DNA of 64,000 bases, from positions 744,394 through 808,393 of the forward strand of contig NZ_LMEF01000001.1 of assembly GCF_001427905.1 (NCBI RefSeq), in the 5' to 3' direction. A program made the position numbers and the translations under genes. Origin of the DNA: Flavobacterium sp. Root420. Its GTDB lineage: Bacteria > Bacteroidota > Bacteroidia > Flavobacteriales > Flavobacteriaceae. This document shows, one piece after another, positions 16,798-25,834 of the stretch. The notes beneath the pieces are model-generated. The model did not search any database. It saw only the letters and a list, made by a program, of their open reading frames with translations, and was not told the origin of the DNA. How positions within the stretch are numbered: the stretch's first letter is position 1; every line of letters starts with the position of its first letter.

Positions 16798-18194
16798 TCA
16801 TCTGATGCAGGGACAATAAAATTGATTCCGAATTGAAACGCGAGACTATTTGCCTTCGAGACATCTCTATATTCAAGGATATTGTCGACGAGTGCATAGA
16901 TATTGACTTTTCCTATTGTTCCCGAAAGTCCCAAGCCAATATTTTTACTGGAATAAGAATCGAATGTATAAGTGGCCTTGAAATCTAATTTTTCGAAAAT
17001 ACTTCGTTTGTAAAAAGCCGTAAAAGCTACAAAAGGTGCATTTGGCATTGTCATAGCAAACAATTGACCCCCAACTGCATTAAGGTATCTTCTTTTGGCG
17101 GACGCTTTACAATTGCATTCTTCATCTGACCTGTATTCTCCGAAAGAATATTGAACAGAAGAATACAATTTGGTTGGGCGCCAGGTGGTATATTTATTAT
17201 AAAGCGTATCACGTGGAATAGCTTTTTCAAAATCATCAAAGACATCATCAGGATTATTTGTATTGTCGAAAACAGGATTTGCACCTTCGTATCTATAAGT
17301 TCCTTTATAGGTTATAGTTTCGATATCTTTAGACTGATTCACAAATCCCAGATCAATAATACTTGCCGTAAACTGAAGATTGTCTCTGAAGTAATACGTA
17401 ATTCCGGCATCAAAACCCAAACCTAAACTCCCATTAAAAAAGGTGTTGTGCGCGATATCTTCTGCAACACTTCCTTCATATTCATCTTTGGTAAATTTTG
17501 CAATTCCGGACGTCCTAAGTTCCAGATTTGAGGAAATTATTTGCGTGTAAATATTTGGAGTACCCTCATTTTGAGCTGTGTAAATAAATCCTGAATTTCG
17601 TGTCGATGTAGCATTAGCACCACTTGAATATAATTTGGCACGGCCTCCTAAAACCACTTTTTCGTTTAATTTTTTATGAAACCCGACATGAAGAACAGAG
17701 AGCACTTCGGCTCTTACATTGATATCGGCCAAATTAAATGATTTTCCGACATAATCCTTATTTCCGTCTAAGACAAATACAGCAGGGTCTTTTGGAACGT
17801 ACATTAAAAAATCAAACTCCTGATAAGCTCCAAATGAAATATAAGATTGACTGTCTTCGCCTCCAACCCTAAAACCACCGGAAAACAATTCTAATTGTTC
17901 ATTGACCTGAGCTTTGTCTTTGTTTGATGATTTGTTTATAATATTTCGGACTTTATCATTAAAATCAACTCCATTATTGGCAAATAAATCATAAGCCGAG
18001 AAACTGCTTGAACCCAAATTAGCCGAAATTCCGGATAAAACAGGAATTCCAAAGTAATATTTATACGAAACATCAGCGCCCGGATTAACCAATGACGATT
18101 GCGGAATTGATGTAAAATTATACAAGAGCGATCTGTTTTGGGCAAAACAAATTAACTGCAAAGACAGCATTAAAATTAAGCACGCTTTTCTCAT
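16794..18194 (-). CDS. DUF5723 outer-membrane beta-barrel protein
   Basis: A 466-residue exported protein (signal peptide to about CFAQ) that resembles the DUF5723 family. It opens with LLYNFTSIPQSSLVNPG, a phrase typical of Bacteroidota barrel proteins in which early residues describe a Pro/Asn-rich turn, and continues as alternating amphipathic strands with repeated aromatic ends. The role is unknown; it is presumably an outer-membrane barrel. Its start codon overlaps the stop of the upstream lipoprotein gene (ATGA at 18191-18194), suggesting coupled translation and a joint function. Confidence 0.75.
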   Translation of the reverse strand: MRKACLILMLSLQLICFAQNRSLLYNFTSIPQSSLVNPGADVSYKYYFGIPVLSGISANLGSSSFSAYDLFANNGVDFNDKVRNIINKSSNKDKAQVNEQLELFSGGFRVGGEDSQSYISFGAYQEFDFLMYVPKDPAVFVLDGNKDYVGKSFNLADINVRAEVLSVLHVGFHKKLNEKVVLGGRAKLYSSGANATSTRNSGFIYTAQNEGTPNIYTQIISSNLELRTSGIAKFTKDEYEGSVAEDIAHNTFFNGSLGLGFDAGITYYFRDNLQFTASIIDLGFVNQSKDIETITYKGTYRYEGANPVFDNTNNPDDVFDDFEKAIPRDTLYNKYTTWRPTKLYSSVQYSFGEYRSDEECNCKASAKRRYLNAVGGQLFAMTMPNAPFVAFTAFYKRSIFEKLDFKATYTFDSYSSKNIGLGLSGTIGKVNIYALVDNILEYRDVSKANSLAFQFGINFIVPASDD

Positions 18195-18745
18195 TCGATT
18201 TCCATATAAACGGTTGCACTTGATCGTAATTTTAAATTACCTAAACTGTTTTCGTCTATAGGCGGACCGGAAGCTACCTGAATTAAAAAACCAACTTTTG
18301 TAGTGTGCTTTAAAAGTCTTAATCTTTCGTTTTCAAAAACTTCTGTAGGGTATTTTATTACATTTGAAGTTCCTGAATAGGCCGGAATCGCAAACGGGAT
18401 CGTTTGAAGAACCTTATCATTATCATTTAAAAGTAATATATTGAGGGTGAAAGCTCTGTTTATGTTGTTTTCGATTTCAAAATTCAATTCAGCCTTAACC
18501 AGATTTTCATTAAAAAATTCCTTTCTAAAAGCATCAAATTCCTCTATATCAGATGCAAATTGTTGTGCCTGACCGTCAACAACAAATTGATTGGCAGGAA
18601 CATTGAAATGTGCCAGATTAGCGACGAAAACAGGTTTTAACGTAAGATCGTTAACCTGATCAAAATCTAAATCGCTCGAGCATGAAATGAATAAGAATAC
18701 AAAAACTAAAGTTTTAATTACGCTTTTTAGGATATTTGTTTTCAT
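18191..18745 (-). CDS. lipoprotein of unknown function coupled to the DUF5723 gene
   Basis: A 184-residue lipoprotein: lipobox FISC near residue 22, then a Ser/Asp-rich linker (SSDLDFDQVND). The Asp and other non-retention residues after Cys are consistent with outer-membrane or surface localisation. The body is beta-rich without a recognisable catalytic motif. It is the first gene of a two-gene unit with the DUF5723 barrel, with a four-base overlap. Confidence 0.7.
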   Translation of the reverse strand: MKTNILKSVIKTLVFVFLFISCSSDLDFDQVNDLTLKPVFVANLAHFNVPANQFVVDGQAQQFASDIEEFDAFRKEFFNENLVKAELNFEIENNINRAFTLNILLLNDNDKVLQTIPFAIPAYSGTSNVIKYPTEVFENERLRLLKHTTKVGFLIQVASGPPIDENSLGNLKLRSSATVYMEIE

Positions 18746-18822
18746 TAGTACCGAATTAGATAGTCAGTAATAACGCTGATTTATTGATAGTTATTACATA
18801 TAAATAATAAATATACTACTTT

Positions 18823-19689
18823 TTAATGAAATTTCCCGAACAATTTTGAAGCTTCATTATAAGCACTCTCAAAACTTAAGGAGTTTAATCCTGTTGTTTT
18901 TTTAGTAGCAGTAAAATAGGAAATCAGTTTTTCTGTAGGCATATTTCCGGTCAATTTATCGGTAGCCATTGGGCATCCGCCAAAACCTTGAATAGCTCCA
19001 TCAAAGCGAGTACAGCCTGCTTTTGAAGCTGCATCTATTTTTTCGAACCAGCTATCAGGAGTTGTATGTAAATGTGCACCAAATTCTATCTGAGGATATT
19101 TTGGAATTAAATTAGAGAAAAGATAAGTGATCACTTCCTGAGTAGAACTTCCGACTGTATCGGAAAGTGATAAGATTTTAACTCCCATTTTTGAAAGTTT
19201 TTCGGTCCACTCGCCTACTATTTCAACATTCCAGGGATCTCCATACGGATTTCCAAAACCCATTGAAAGATAGGTTACGACTTCTTTATTTTTCTTATCG
19301 GCAATTTCAAGAATTTCTTCCAGAGTAATTAATGATTCAGCAATCGTTTTATGGGTATTTCGCATTTGAAAATTCTCAGAAATAGAAAAAGGAAATCCTA
19401 AATACTGAATTACTTCATGTTCTGAAGCTGCTGCTGCTCCTTGTGTATTGGCAATTATCGCCAGCAATTTACTTGTAGTTTGAGAAAGATCAAGTTGTGC
19501 TAAAACCTCGGCCGTATCCTGCATTTGCGGGATCGCTTTTGGAGACACAAAGCTTCCAAAATCAATGGTATCAAAACCCACCCGAAGCAATGCCTGGATG
19601 TATGAAACCTTATTTTTTGTCGGAATAAAGGTTTTGATACCTTGCATGGCATCTCTCGGACATTCGATAATCTTGATCTCTTTATTCAA
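18823..19689 (-). CDS. mvaB: hydroxymethylglutaryl-CoA lyase
   Basis: A 288-residue TIM-barrel lyase splitting HMG-CoA into acetoacetate and acetyl-CoA, the last step of leucine catabolism. ECPRDAMQG supplies the catalytic Arg-Asp, GAHLHTTPD the metal-binding HxH, and GFGGCPMA the active-site Cys. The first motif is one residue shorter than the textbook EVGPRDGLQ form. The start must be TTG at 19689: a stop lies two codons upstream, and the next in-frame ATG is already inside the PRD motif. A leucine dehydrogenase lies 12 kb away. Confidence 0.9.
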   Translation of the reverse strand: MNKEIKIIECPRDAMQGIKTFIPTKNKVSYIQALLRVGFDTIDFGSFVSPKAIPQMQDTAEVLAQLDLSQTTSKLLAIIANTQGAAAASEHEVIQYLGFPFSISENFQMRNTHKTIAESLITLEEILEIADKKNKEVVTYLSMGFGNPYGDPWNVEIVGEWTEKLSKMGVKILSLSDTVGSSTQEVITYLFSNLIPKYPQIEFGAHLHTTPDSWFEKIDAASKAGCTRFDGAIQGFGGCPMATDKLTGNMPTEKLISYFTATKKTTGLNSLSFESAYNEASKLFGKFH

Positions 19690-19771
19690 AACTTATTCTT
19701 TTATGAAGGCTAAGTTAGCTTCTTTTTTAAAGAAATAAAAGTTATAATTTTCATTAAATCAAATATTACTC

Positions 19772-19841
19772 AATATTGTAATATTTTACAATATTACCTA
19801 AAAACGTAATAATTACAAATATTACGTAAAAACGTAATAAT
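19772..19841. promoter_or_regulatory. palindromic operator cluster before the satD-like gene
   Basis: Three inverted repeats with four-base spacers are packed in 70 bases. They are AATATTGTAA/TTACAATATT (19772-19795, perfect), ATTACCT/ACGTAAT (19793-19810, one mismatch) and ATTACGT/ACGTAAT (19821-19838, perfect). TAAAAACGTAATAAT occurs twice as a direct repeat (19799-19813 and 19827-19841). The cluster ends 14 bases before a -7 box, so it could act as an operator for the gene downstream, for mvaB, or for both. Confidence 0.6.
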
Positions 19842-19854
19842 AAAAAATATTCCT

Positions 19855-19862
19855 TATATTTG
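19855..19862 (+). promoter_or_regulatory. -7 promoter box of the satD-like gene
   Basis: TATATTTG fits TAnnTTTG and is 40 bases before the start codon. Confidence 0.6.
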
Positions 19863-19901
19863 TAATATTAAGTTTATTTATTTTTAATTATATTTGAATC
19901 T

Positions 19902-20516
19902 ATGACAAGCGTAATTACTGGTGACATAATTGGTTCGAGACAGCAAAAATCGAAAGATTGGGTCGAAGATTTAAAAAGAATCTTGTCTCCGTTTGGCGAA
20001 ACCCCAAGCCAATGGGAAGTCTACAGAGGTGATGAATTTCAGGTGGAAATAAAAAATCCTCAAGAAGCCTTATTAGCAGCTATTTTAATAAAAGCCCATT
20101 TAAGAGCCGTAAAATTAGACGCAAGGATGAGCATTGGGATTGGAGATAAAACATATAATGCTGAAAAAATATCCGAAAGCAACGGTGGTGCTTTTATACA
20201 TTCGGGAGAACTTTTTGAAACTTTAAAAAAGCAAAAAGTAACTTTAGCAATGCGAACCGGAAATACAGATATTGATGAAAAAATGAATTTGATGATTCAG
20301 CTGGCTTTGACTTTTATGGACAACTGGCTGGTACAATCTGCAGAATTTGTTGCAATCGCTATAGAAAACCCAACTTTATCACAAGAAGAACTGGGTCAAA
20401 AATTAGGTATCAACCAAGCAGCCGTGAGCCGTAGACAAAAGCGAGCTCAATTTGATTTGGTTATGAATTTAGATCGTTATTTTAGGACACAAATAAAACA
20501 ACTTACAGCCCCATGA
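19902..20516 (+). CDS. SatD-family protein with cyclase-like motifs and a helix-turn-helix
   Basis: A 204-residue cytosolic protein of the SatD family, whose function is unknown. The N-terminal domain opens with SVITGDIIGSR (Asp8), continues to YRGDEFQVEI (Asp44-Glu45) and then MSIGIG (about 76-81) and GGAFIHSGELFETL (95-108). These resemble, in order and spacing, the ADIxGST, GDxxxxxF, xxGIxxG and xxVNxAARL segments of class III nucleotidyl cyclases, and RGDEF echoes GGDEF. The C-terminus (159-187, LSQEELGQKLGINQAAVSRR) is a clear helix-turn-helix. The gene overlaps the DUF3307 start by four bases. Operator-like palindromes lie upstream. Cyclase activity is my inference; regulation by DNA binding is likely. 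Confidence 0.75.
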   Translation: MTSVITGDIIGSRQQKSKDWVEDLKRILSPFGETPSQWEVYRGDEFQVEIKNPQEALLAAILIKAHLRAVKLDARMSIGIGDKTYNAEKISESNGGAFIHSGELFETLKKQKVTLAMRTGNTDIDEKMNLMIQLALTFMDNWLVQSAEFVAIAIENPTLSQEELGQKLGINQAAVSRRQKRAQFDLVMNLDRYFRTQIKQLTAP

Positions 20517-21229
20517 TTTTATTTATAAAACTACTGTTAGCACATTTATTGGGCGATTTTATCTGGCAACCAACTTCATGGGTAGCCGATAAAGAAATTA
20601 AAAAACATAAAAGTATTTACTTATACTTTCATGTTCTGCTACATGGAGTTTTAGCGGCAATTTTGGTTTGGGAAATCAGCTTTATTCCATATGCTGTTTT
20701 AATAGCCATTACACATGGAATTATTGACGTCATCAAATTAAATTTTCAGAAACCAAAAACAAAACGTATCTGGTTTATTGCAGATCAAATCGCCCATATT
20801 TTGATTTTAATTGGGATTATACTCCTCTATAAAAACAAAAGCATTATTTATTTTTGGCAAGACAATGAATTTTGGATTTTATTGACCGGAATCTTATTGG
20901 TAACCAAACCTGCTTCTATTATAATTAAAACCATCATATCGATTTGGAGTCCCGAAAATGAAAATACCCACGCCGATAATTCACTTGCCCATGCAGGAAA
21001 CTACATTGGTATTTTAGAAAGATTATTTGTCTTCTGTTTTATCTTAACAGGGCATTTTGAAGCGATCGGTTTTTTATTGGCAGCCAAGTCGATTTTTAGG
21101 TTTGGAGATTTACAAGAAGCTAAAGACCGAAAACTAACCGAATACGTTTTAATTGGTACTCTAATCAGTTTTGGAATTGCGATATTGACCGGATTAATTG
21201 TTCAGGCGCTTCTTTTACAATTGCCCTAA
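20513..21229 (+). CDS. DUF3307 polytopic membrane protein
   Basis: A 238-residue integral membrane protein with about six hydrophobic segments, matching DUF3307. Polar residues sit in or beside the membrane segments: His11 and Asp15 in [10 protein letters not shown], His40 and His44, His68 and Asp72 in THGIID, Asp91 and His95 in ADQIAH. A set of intramembrane His/Asp residues suggests a metal site, as in membrane-embedded hydrolases, but no such activity is established to my knowledge. The C-terminal [13 protein letters not shown] segment is conserved-looking. Its ATG overlaps the satD-like stop (ATGA), so translation is coupled. The 3' end overlaps the convergent pyrD by 15 bases. Confidence 0.78.
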   Translation: MILFIKLLLAHLLGDFIWQPTSWVADKEIKKHKSIYLYFHVLLHGVLAAILVWEISFIPYAVLIAITHGIIDVIKLNFQKPKTKRIWFIADQIAHILILIGIILLYKNKSIIYFWQDNEFWILLTGILLVTKPASIIIKTIISIWSPENENTHADNSLAHAGNYIGILERLFVFCFILTGHFEAIGFLLAAKSIFRFGDLQEAKDRKLTEYVLIGTLISFGIAILTGLIVQALLLQLP

Positions 21230-22249
21230 AACTTTTTTATTTATTGCCTTTATTAAGGCTGGACCTTCATATATAAAGCCAGTATATAACTGTACTAAGC
21301 TTGCTCCGGCATTTAGCTTTTCAATTGCATCATCGGCAGAATGAATTCCTCCTACTCCAATAATTGGGAATGCTTTATTACTTTTTTCCGAAAGAAAGCG
21401 AATCACTTCAGTCGAGCGTTTCGTTAATGGTTTTCCGGATAACCCTCCCATTTCAGATTGATTTTCAGATTGTAATCCCTCCCTTGAAATAGTTGTGTTC
21501 GTTGCAATCACACCAGCGATTTGTGTTGTTTTTACAATATCAATAATATCCAATAATTGCTCGTCTGTTAAGTCCGGAGCAATTTTTAAAAGAATTGGTT
21601 TTACTTTTTGACTACTTGTTTTTTGTTTTTCTACATTTCTGTTTTGTAATGTTTGCAACAAAGCAGTTAAAGGTTCTTTATCTTGTAGAGCTCTTAAGTT
21701 TGGTGTGTTTGGCGAACTTACATTCACTACGAAATAATCTACATGATCAAACAAAGCATCAAAACAAATGATATAATCGTCAACGGCGTTTTCGTTTGGA
21801 GTCAATTTGTTTTTCCCAATGTTTCCTCCAATTAAAACTCCTGAATTCTTTTTTAAACGTTCTACAGCTTCCAGAACTCCACCGTTATTAAACCCCATTC
21901 GGTTAATAATCGCCTGATCTTCTTTTAAACGAAATAAACGTTTTTTAGGATTTCCTTCCTGACCAACCGGAGTTATGGTTCCTATTTCAATAAAACCAAA
22001 ACCAAAGTCCGAAAGTTCTTTATATAACTTGGCGTCTTTATCAAATCCTGCAGCCAGCCCAACCGGATTTTTGAATTTAATTCCGAAAACTTCACGCTCT
22101 AAACGACTGTCTTTTACTTCGTAAATTGATTTTATAATTGATGAAACTCCCGGGATCTTTGAAATGAATTTAACAAATGAAAAAGTAAAATAATGTACTT
22201 CTTCTGGATCAAAACAAAAAAGTATCGGACGAATTATCAATTTATACAT
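21215..22249 (-). CDS. pyrD: dihydroorotate dehydrogenase (quinone), class 2
   Basis: A 344-residue membrane-associated flavoenzyme of pyrimidine synthesis. The N-terminal 40 residues ([18 protein letters not shown]) form the class 2 membrane-association helices. FMN-barrel motifs follow: [56 protein letters not shown] with the catalytic Ser, LKIAPDL, and the C-terminal [14 protein letters not shown]. It has normal length. It ends convergently with the DUF3307 gene. Confidence 0.97.
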   Translation of the reverse strand: MYKLIIRPILFCFDPEEVHYFTFSFVKFISKIPGVSSIIKSIYEVKDSRLEREVFGIKFKNPVGLAAGFDKDAKLYKELSDFGFGFIEIGTITPVGQEGNPKKRLFRLKEDQAIINRMGFNNGGVLEAVERLKKNSGVLIGGNIGKNKLTPNENAVDDYIICFDALFDHVDYFVVNVSSPNTPNLRALQDKEPLTALLQTLQNRNVEKQKTSSQKVKPILLKIAPDLTDEQLLDIIDIVKTTQIAGVIATNTTISREGLQSENQSEMGGLSGKPLTKRSTEVIRFLSEKSNKAFPIIGVGGIHSADDAIEKLNAGASLVQLYTGFIYEGPALIKAINKKVLGQL

Positions 22250-22278
22250 AAGAATGTGTTGTGTTATTTTTTCGGATG

Positions 22279-22286
22279 CAAATTTA
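22279..22286 (-). promoter_or_regulatory. pyrD: -7 promoter box of pyrD
   Basis: On the minus strand TAAATTTG fits the -7 consensus, 29 bases before the pyrD start codon. Confidence 0.55.
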
Positions 22287-22549
22287 ATTATAATACTTGA
22301 AAGAGGCTATTTTTTCTAAAAAACAAATTCTAATAGTTTTCAGGTTCATTAATTATGAGATGACAAAATCATGTTTTTAACGTTGCAAGTTATAAAATGA
22401 AACAAACATCAAGCTTGCAACAGACTTCACGCTTTATTTATTACTTAATTTTGAAAAATTTAAGAAAATCCTTGTTGAAAATTCTTTATTTCAAAATAAA
22501 TATTCCTAGATGTAAATAAATATTATAAACTAACTAATAACTCAAAATT
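22287..22549. other. non-coding gap before the sulfatase gene
   Basis: No gene was found here. The only structure I see is an eight-base inverted repeat, GTTGCAAG (22382-22389) and CTTGCAAC (22414-22421), which could be a hairpin or operator. No clear -7 box was found for the sulfatase gene. Confidence 0.4.
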
Positions 22550-24991
22550 ATGAAAGTCAATACTATTAAACTACTTAAAAAGAGTATTCTGTTGTTTGTT
22601 TTATGTCTTTTACCAGCCATAATACACAAAGCATCGGCTCAGGCTGATCCTCAACAAGTAACCAAGGAAACTTTTCATGGCAAAATAGATTTAGATATTC
22701 GAAATTCTAAAAGTGACTGGACCCCCTACCTTCCCAAAACTGCACCAAAAGGATCACCTAACATATTATTCATATTATTTGACGATACAGGTCTTGCGGC
22801 CTGGTCTCCGTATGGAGGAGGTATTAATATGCCAACCTTACAAAAATTAGCCGATAACGGAATTACTTATACACAGTGGCACACTACAGCCTTATGTTCG
22901 CCAACACGTTCTACGTTATTAACAGGCCGTAATCATCATCTTAATGGCATGGCCGCAATTACCGAAGGAGCGAACGGTTATCCTGGAGCAAGCGGCAGGT
23001 TTCCAAAACAGGTCGCTACTATAGGACAAATTCTTCAAGATAATGGCTGGAGTACTTTTTGGATCGGAAAAGACCACAATGTTCCAGAACAAGATGTAGC
23101 TTCTGGTGGTAATCGAAGTGCCTGGCCGTTACAAATGGGATTTGATCGCTATTACGGATTTTTAGGAGGTGAAACCAATCAATGGTATCCTGATTTAGCG
23201 GAAGACAATCATTTTATTGAAGCTCCCGCCAGTCCCGAAGAAGGTTATCACTTATCTAAAGATTTAGCAGATCACGCTTTAGAATATATTAAAGATCAGA
23301 AAGCAACAAATCCTTCTAAGCCTTGGTTTTTATGGTATTGCCCAGGAGCCAATCATGCTCCTCATCATGCTCCGGAAGAATATATTGCAAAATATAAAGG
23401 GAAATTTGATGATGGATATGATGCTTATCGCAAATGGGTACTGCCACGTATGATTGCCAAAGGAATTATTCCGGCTGGAACAAACTTTGACAAATTTAAT
23501 CCTCTTCCTCCGGGAGTTTCTAACCCAGGTGATGAAGTTTTGGACTGGAGCAAATTAACTGCTGATGAAAAAAAACTATTTTCCCGATTGGCTGAAGTTT
23601 ATGCGGGGTTCTCAGAATATACAGATGCTCAGGTTGGTCGTATAATTGATTATTTAGAAAAGTCAGGTCAACTGGAAAATACGGTAGTTATTTATGCTGC
23701 TGACAATGGTGCTTCTGGAGAAGGATCTCCTTCAGGTTCTGTAAACGAAAACAAATTCTTTAATGGCTATCCTGACCAATTATCTGAAAATTTAAAATAT
23801 ATTGATAAACTAGGAAGCCCAGATACTTATGAGCACTATCCTACCGGATGGGCAGCCGCATTTTCTACTCCTTTTAAAATGTTTAAAAGATATAGTGAAT
23901 ATGCTGGAGGAACCTGTGATCCTTTGGTAATTTCGTGGCCAAAAGGAATAAAAGCAAAAGGAGAAGTCCGCAATCAATTTCATCATTCAACTGATATTGT
24001 TCCTACAATACTAGATATTTGCGGTCTTGAAATGCCTAAAGTATATCATGGAGTTCCACAATATCCATTATCAGGAGTTTCTATGCGTTATAGCTTTGAT
24101 GCTAAACCTGATACACCAACTCAAAAACATGTTCAATATTTTGCCATGCTGGGCAGTCGTGCTTTATGGAAAGACGGTTGGAAAGCTGTGGCACTGCATG
24201 CTCCTTTGACAGGAAAAGGAAATTTTGATAAAGATGAATGGGAGCTTTACAACACGGAAGTTGACAGAGCTGAATCAAATAATTTAGCAAAGAAAAATCC
24301 TGAAAAGCTAAAGGAATTAATTAGTGAATGGAATAAGGAAGCTGCTAAAAACTTAGTATTACCACTCGATGATCGTACGGCTATAGAGCAATTAGGAATA
24401 GAAAGACCTTCTTCTGAACCGGCTCGCGATCAGTATATTTATTATCCGGGAACAGCATCTGTACCAGAAGGAGTAGCTGTTAATGTTCGCGGCCGTTCTT
24501 ATAAAATTATTGCAGATGTTGATATAAAAGATGTTAGTGCCAATGGAGTTTTATTTGCTCACGGTTCTCGTTTTGGCGGTCATACACTGTTTATTAAAAA
24601 TAAAAAATTAAACTATGTATACAACTTCTTAGGTATTGCTCCTGAACAAAAATTTACTTCAAATATCGATATTACACCCGGCAAACATGTTTTTGGAATG
24701 GAATTTATTCGTGAGAAAACCGGTCCAAATAGGGAATCAATTGGTCAAATGAAACTTTATATGGATGGAAAAGAAGTAGCATCAGGGCCAATGCGAACAC
24801 AAACAGGGAAATTTACGCTATCAGGAGACGGACTTTGCGTAGGATTTGACAGTGGAGATGCAGTAAGCAAAGAATACAAAACTCCCGGCGATTTTAAAGG
24901 AGGCGAAATTGTAGGAGTTGGCGTAAACGTTGGAAAAATCGAATATGCAGATTTAGAAAGCGAAGCAAAAAGAGCTTTAAACAGAGATTAA
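22550..24991 (+). CDS. type I arylsulfatase, exported
   Basis: An 813-residue sulfatase with a signal peptide (to about residue 30). LFDDTG (Asp78-79) binds the metal, and LCSPTRSTLLTGR is the type I signature. Cys116 in CSPTR is the residue oxidised to formylglycine, so the protein depends on a maturase such as the FGE 2 kb downstream. Further catalytic segments: WIGKDHN, GANHAPHHAP, IYAADNGASGEG and FSTPFKMFKRY. A C-terminal beta domain of about 200 residues follows the catalytic part. The natural sulfate ester (glycan, aryl or alkyl) is not evident. It is predicted to act in the periplasm. Confidence 0.93.
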   Translation: MKVNTIKLLKKSILLFVLCLLPAIIHKASAQADPQQVTKETFHGKIDLDIRNSKSDWTPYLPKTAPKGSPNILFILFDDTGLAAWSPYGGGINMPTLQKLADNGITYTQWHTTALCSPTRSTLLTGRNHHLNGMAAITEGANGYPGASGRFPKQVATIGQILQDNGWSTFWIGKDHNVPEQDVASGGNRSAWPLQMGFDRYYGFLGGETNQWYPDLAEDNHFIEAPASPEEGYHLSKDLADHALEYIKDQKATNPSKPWFLWYCPGANHAPHHAPEEYIAKYKGKFDDGYDAYRKWVLPRMIAKGIIPAGTNFDKFNPLPPGVSNPGDEVLDWSKLTADEKKLFSRLAEVYAGFSEYTDAQVGRIIDYLEKSGQLENTVVIYAADNGASGEGSPSGSVNENKFFNGYPDQLSENLKYIDKLGSPDTYEHYPTGWAAAFSTPFKMFKRYSEYAGGTCDPLVISWPKGIKAKGEVRNQFHHSTDIVPTILDICGLEMPKVYHGVPQYPLSGVSMRYSFDAKPDTPTQKHVQYFAMLGSRALWKDGWKAVALHAPLTGKGNFDKDEWELYNTEVDRAESNNLAKKNPEKLKELISEWNKEAAKNLVLPLDDRTAIEQLGIERPSSEPARDQYIYYPGTASVPEGVAVNVRGRSYKIIADVDIKDVSANGVLFAHGSRFGGHTLFIKNKKLNYVYNFLGIAPEQKFTSNIDITPGKHVFGMEFIREKTGPNRESIGQMKLYMDGKEVASGPMRTQTGKFTLSGDGLCVGFDSGDAVSKEYKTPGDFKGGEIVGVGVNVGKIEYADLESEAKRALNRD

Positions 24992-25012
24992 TTTAAATTT
25001 TAAAAAGAATAT

Positions 25013-25062
25013 TAAAAGAGGTTGATATGAATTTTAAATATATTGTCAACACCTCTTTTTCT
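25013..25062 (+). terminator. probable terminator after the sulfatase gene
   Basis: AAAAGAGGTTGA pairs with TCAACACCTCTTTT across a loop of about 20 bases, with small bulges, and a T-rich tail follows. Confidence 0.5.
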
Positions 25063-25146
25063 TATAATATTTCGTGTATTTATATTTAACAACTCACATT
25101 AACATACTAAAATTGAAGTAACTAATAAATTGAAAAATTGAATTCT

Positions 25147-25687
25147 ATGTTCAAATCAAAATATTTTGTTTACCGTCAAGTGGAATATCTCTTACTGATT
25201 TTTATACTTTTTTTTTGCCAAAAAGGACTTGCACAACAAATAAAAGACACTACAAAACTGATTAATGTTCGTTATGGAGAAAAGGGAATTGAATTAAGAA
25301 CTAAAGACAACAAATTTCTTTTTCAATTACAAAGTCGGTTACAGTTTCGGTTTTCAACTCCAAACGATCAGGATCCGTTAACCTATGATGACTATAGTCG
25401 ATACAACCACATTAAAGGGTTATTACGTTCAGGCTGGTTATTTTTTTCATAATGTTTTCGATTGGTGGCCAAAACATTTAGAAATGGCTGGAAGACATGC
25501 CGCCTATCGCCCTGATAATTCAATTAGGCAGAATTTACAAGATGAGACGACTGTTGCATTTAATTGGTTTTTTAAAGGACACAAAAATAAACTTACTTCA
25601 GAGTTTAGTTATTTTAGTTTCCAGGATAAAACCTTGCCATTAGAAGCTGGATGGCGTTTCAGAATACAATGGGACATTTCATTATAA
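25147..25687 (+). pseudogene. internally deleted porin (phosphate-selective porin O/P-like)
   Basis: Two halves of one porin remain in different frames. The first (25147-25452) has a signal peptide ending at GLAQQ and the periplasmic/first-strand part FLFQLQSRLQFRF. The second, from about 25412 to 25687, reads GYYVQAGYFFHNVFDWWPK, then ends in the porin-typical FNWFFKGHKNK and FRIQWDISL with a terminal aromatic/Leu strand. A normal member has about 400 residues; roughly half is missing around 25410-25420, and the frame shifts there. It lies between sulfatase and FGE genes, where a sulfated-substrate porin would make sense. Confidence 0.8.
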
Positions 25688-25834
25688 CTATCCAATTTCA
25701 GGAAAGACAAAGGAATAAAAACTATATTGTTTTCATATTCAGAAACATAGCTCAAATAAAAACAAAAATGATTTTTAGTTTTCTAAATTATTCTTGTTTT
25801 TTTTAATAATTTTAATATCCATAAAACATTGAAA

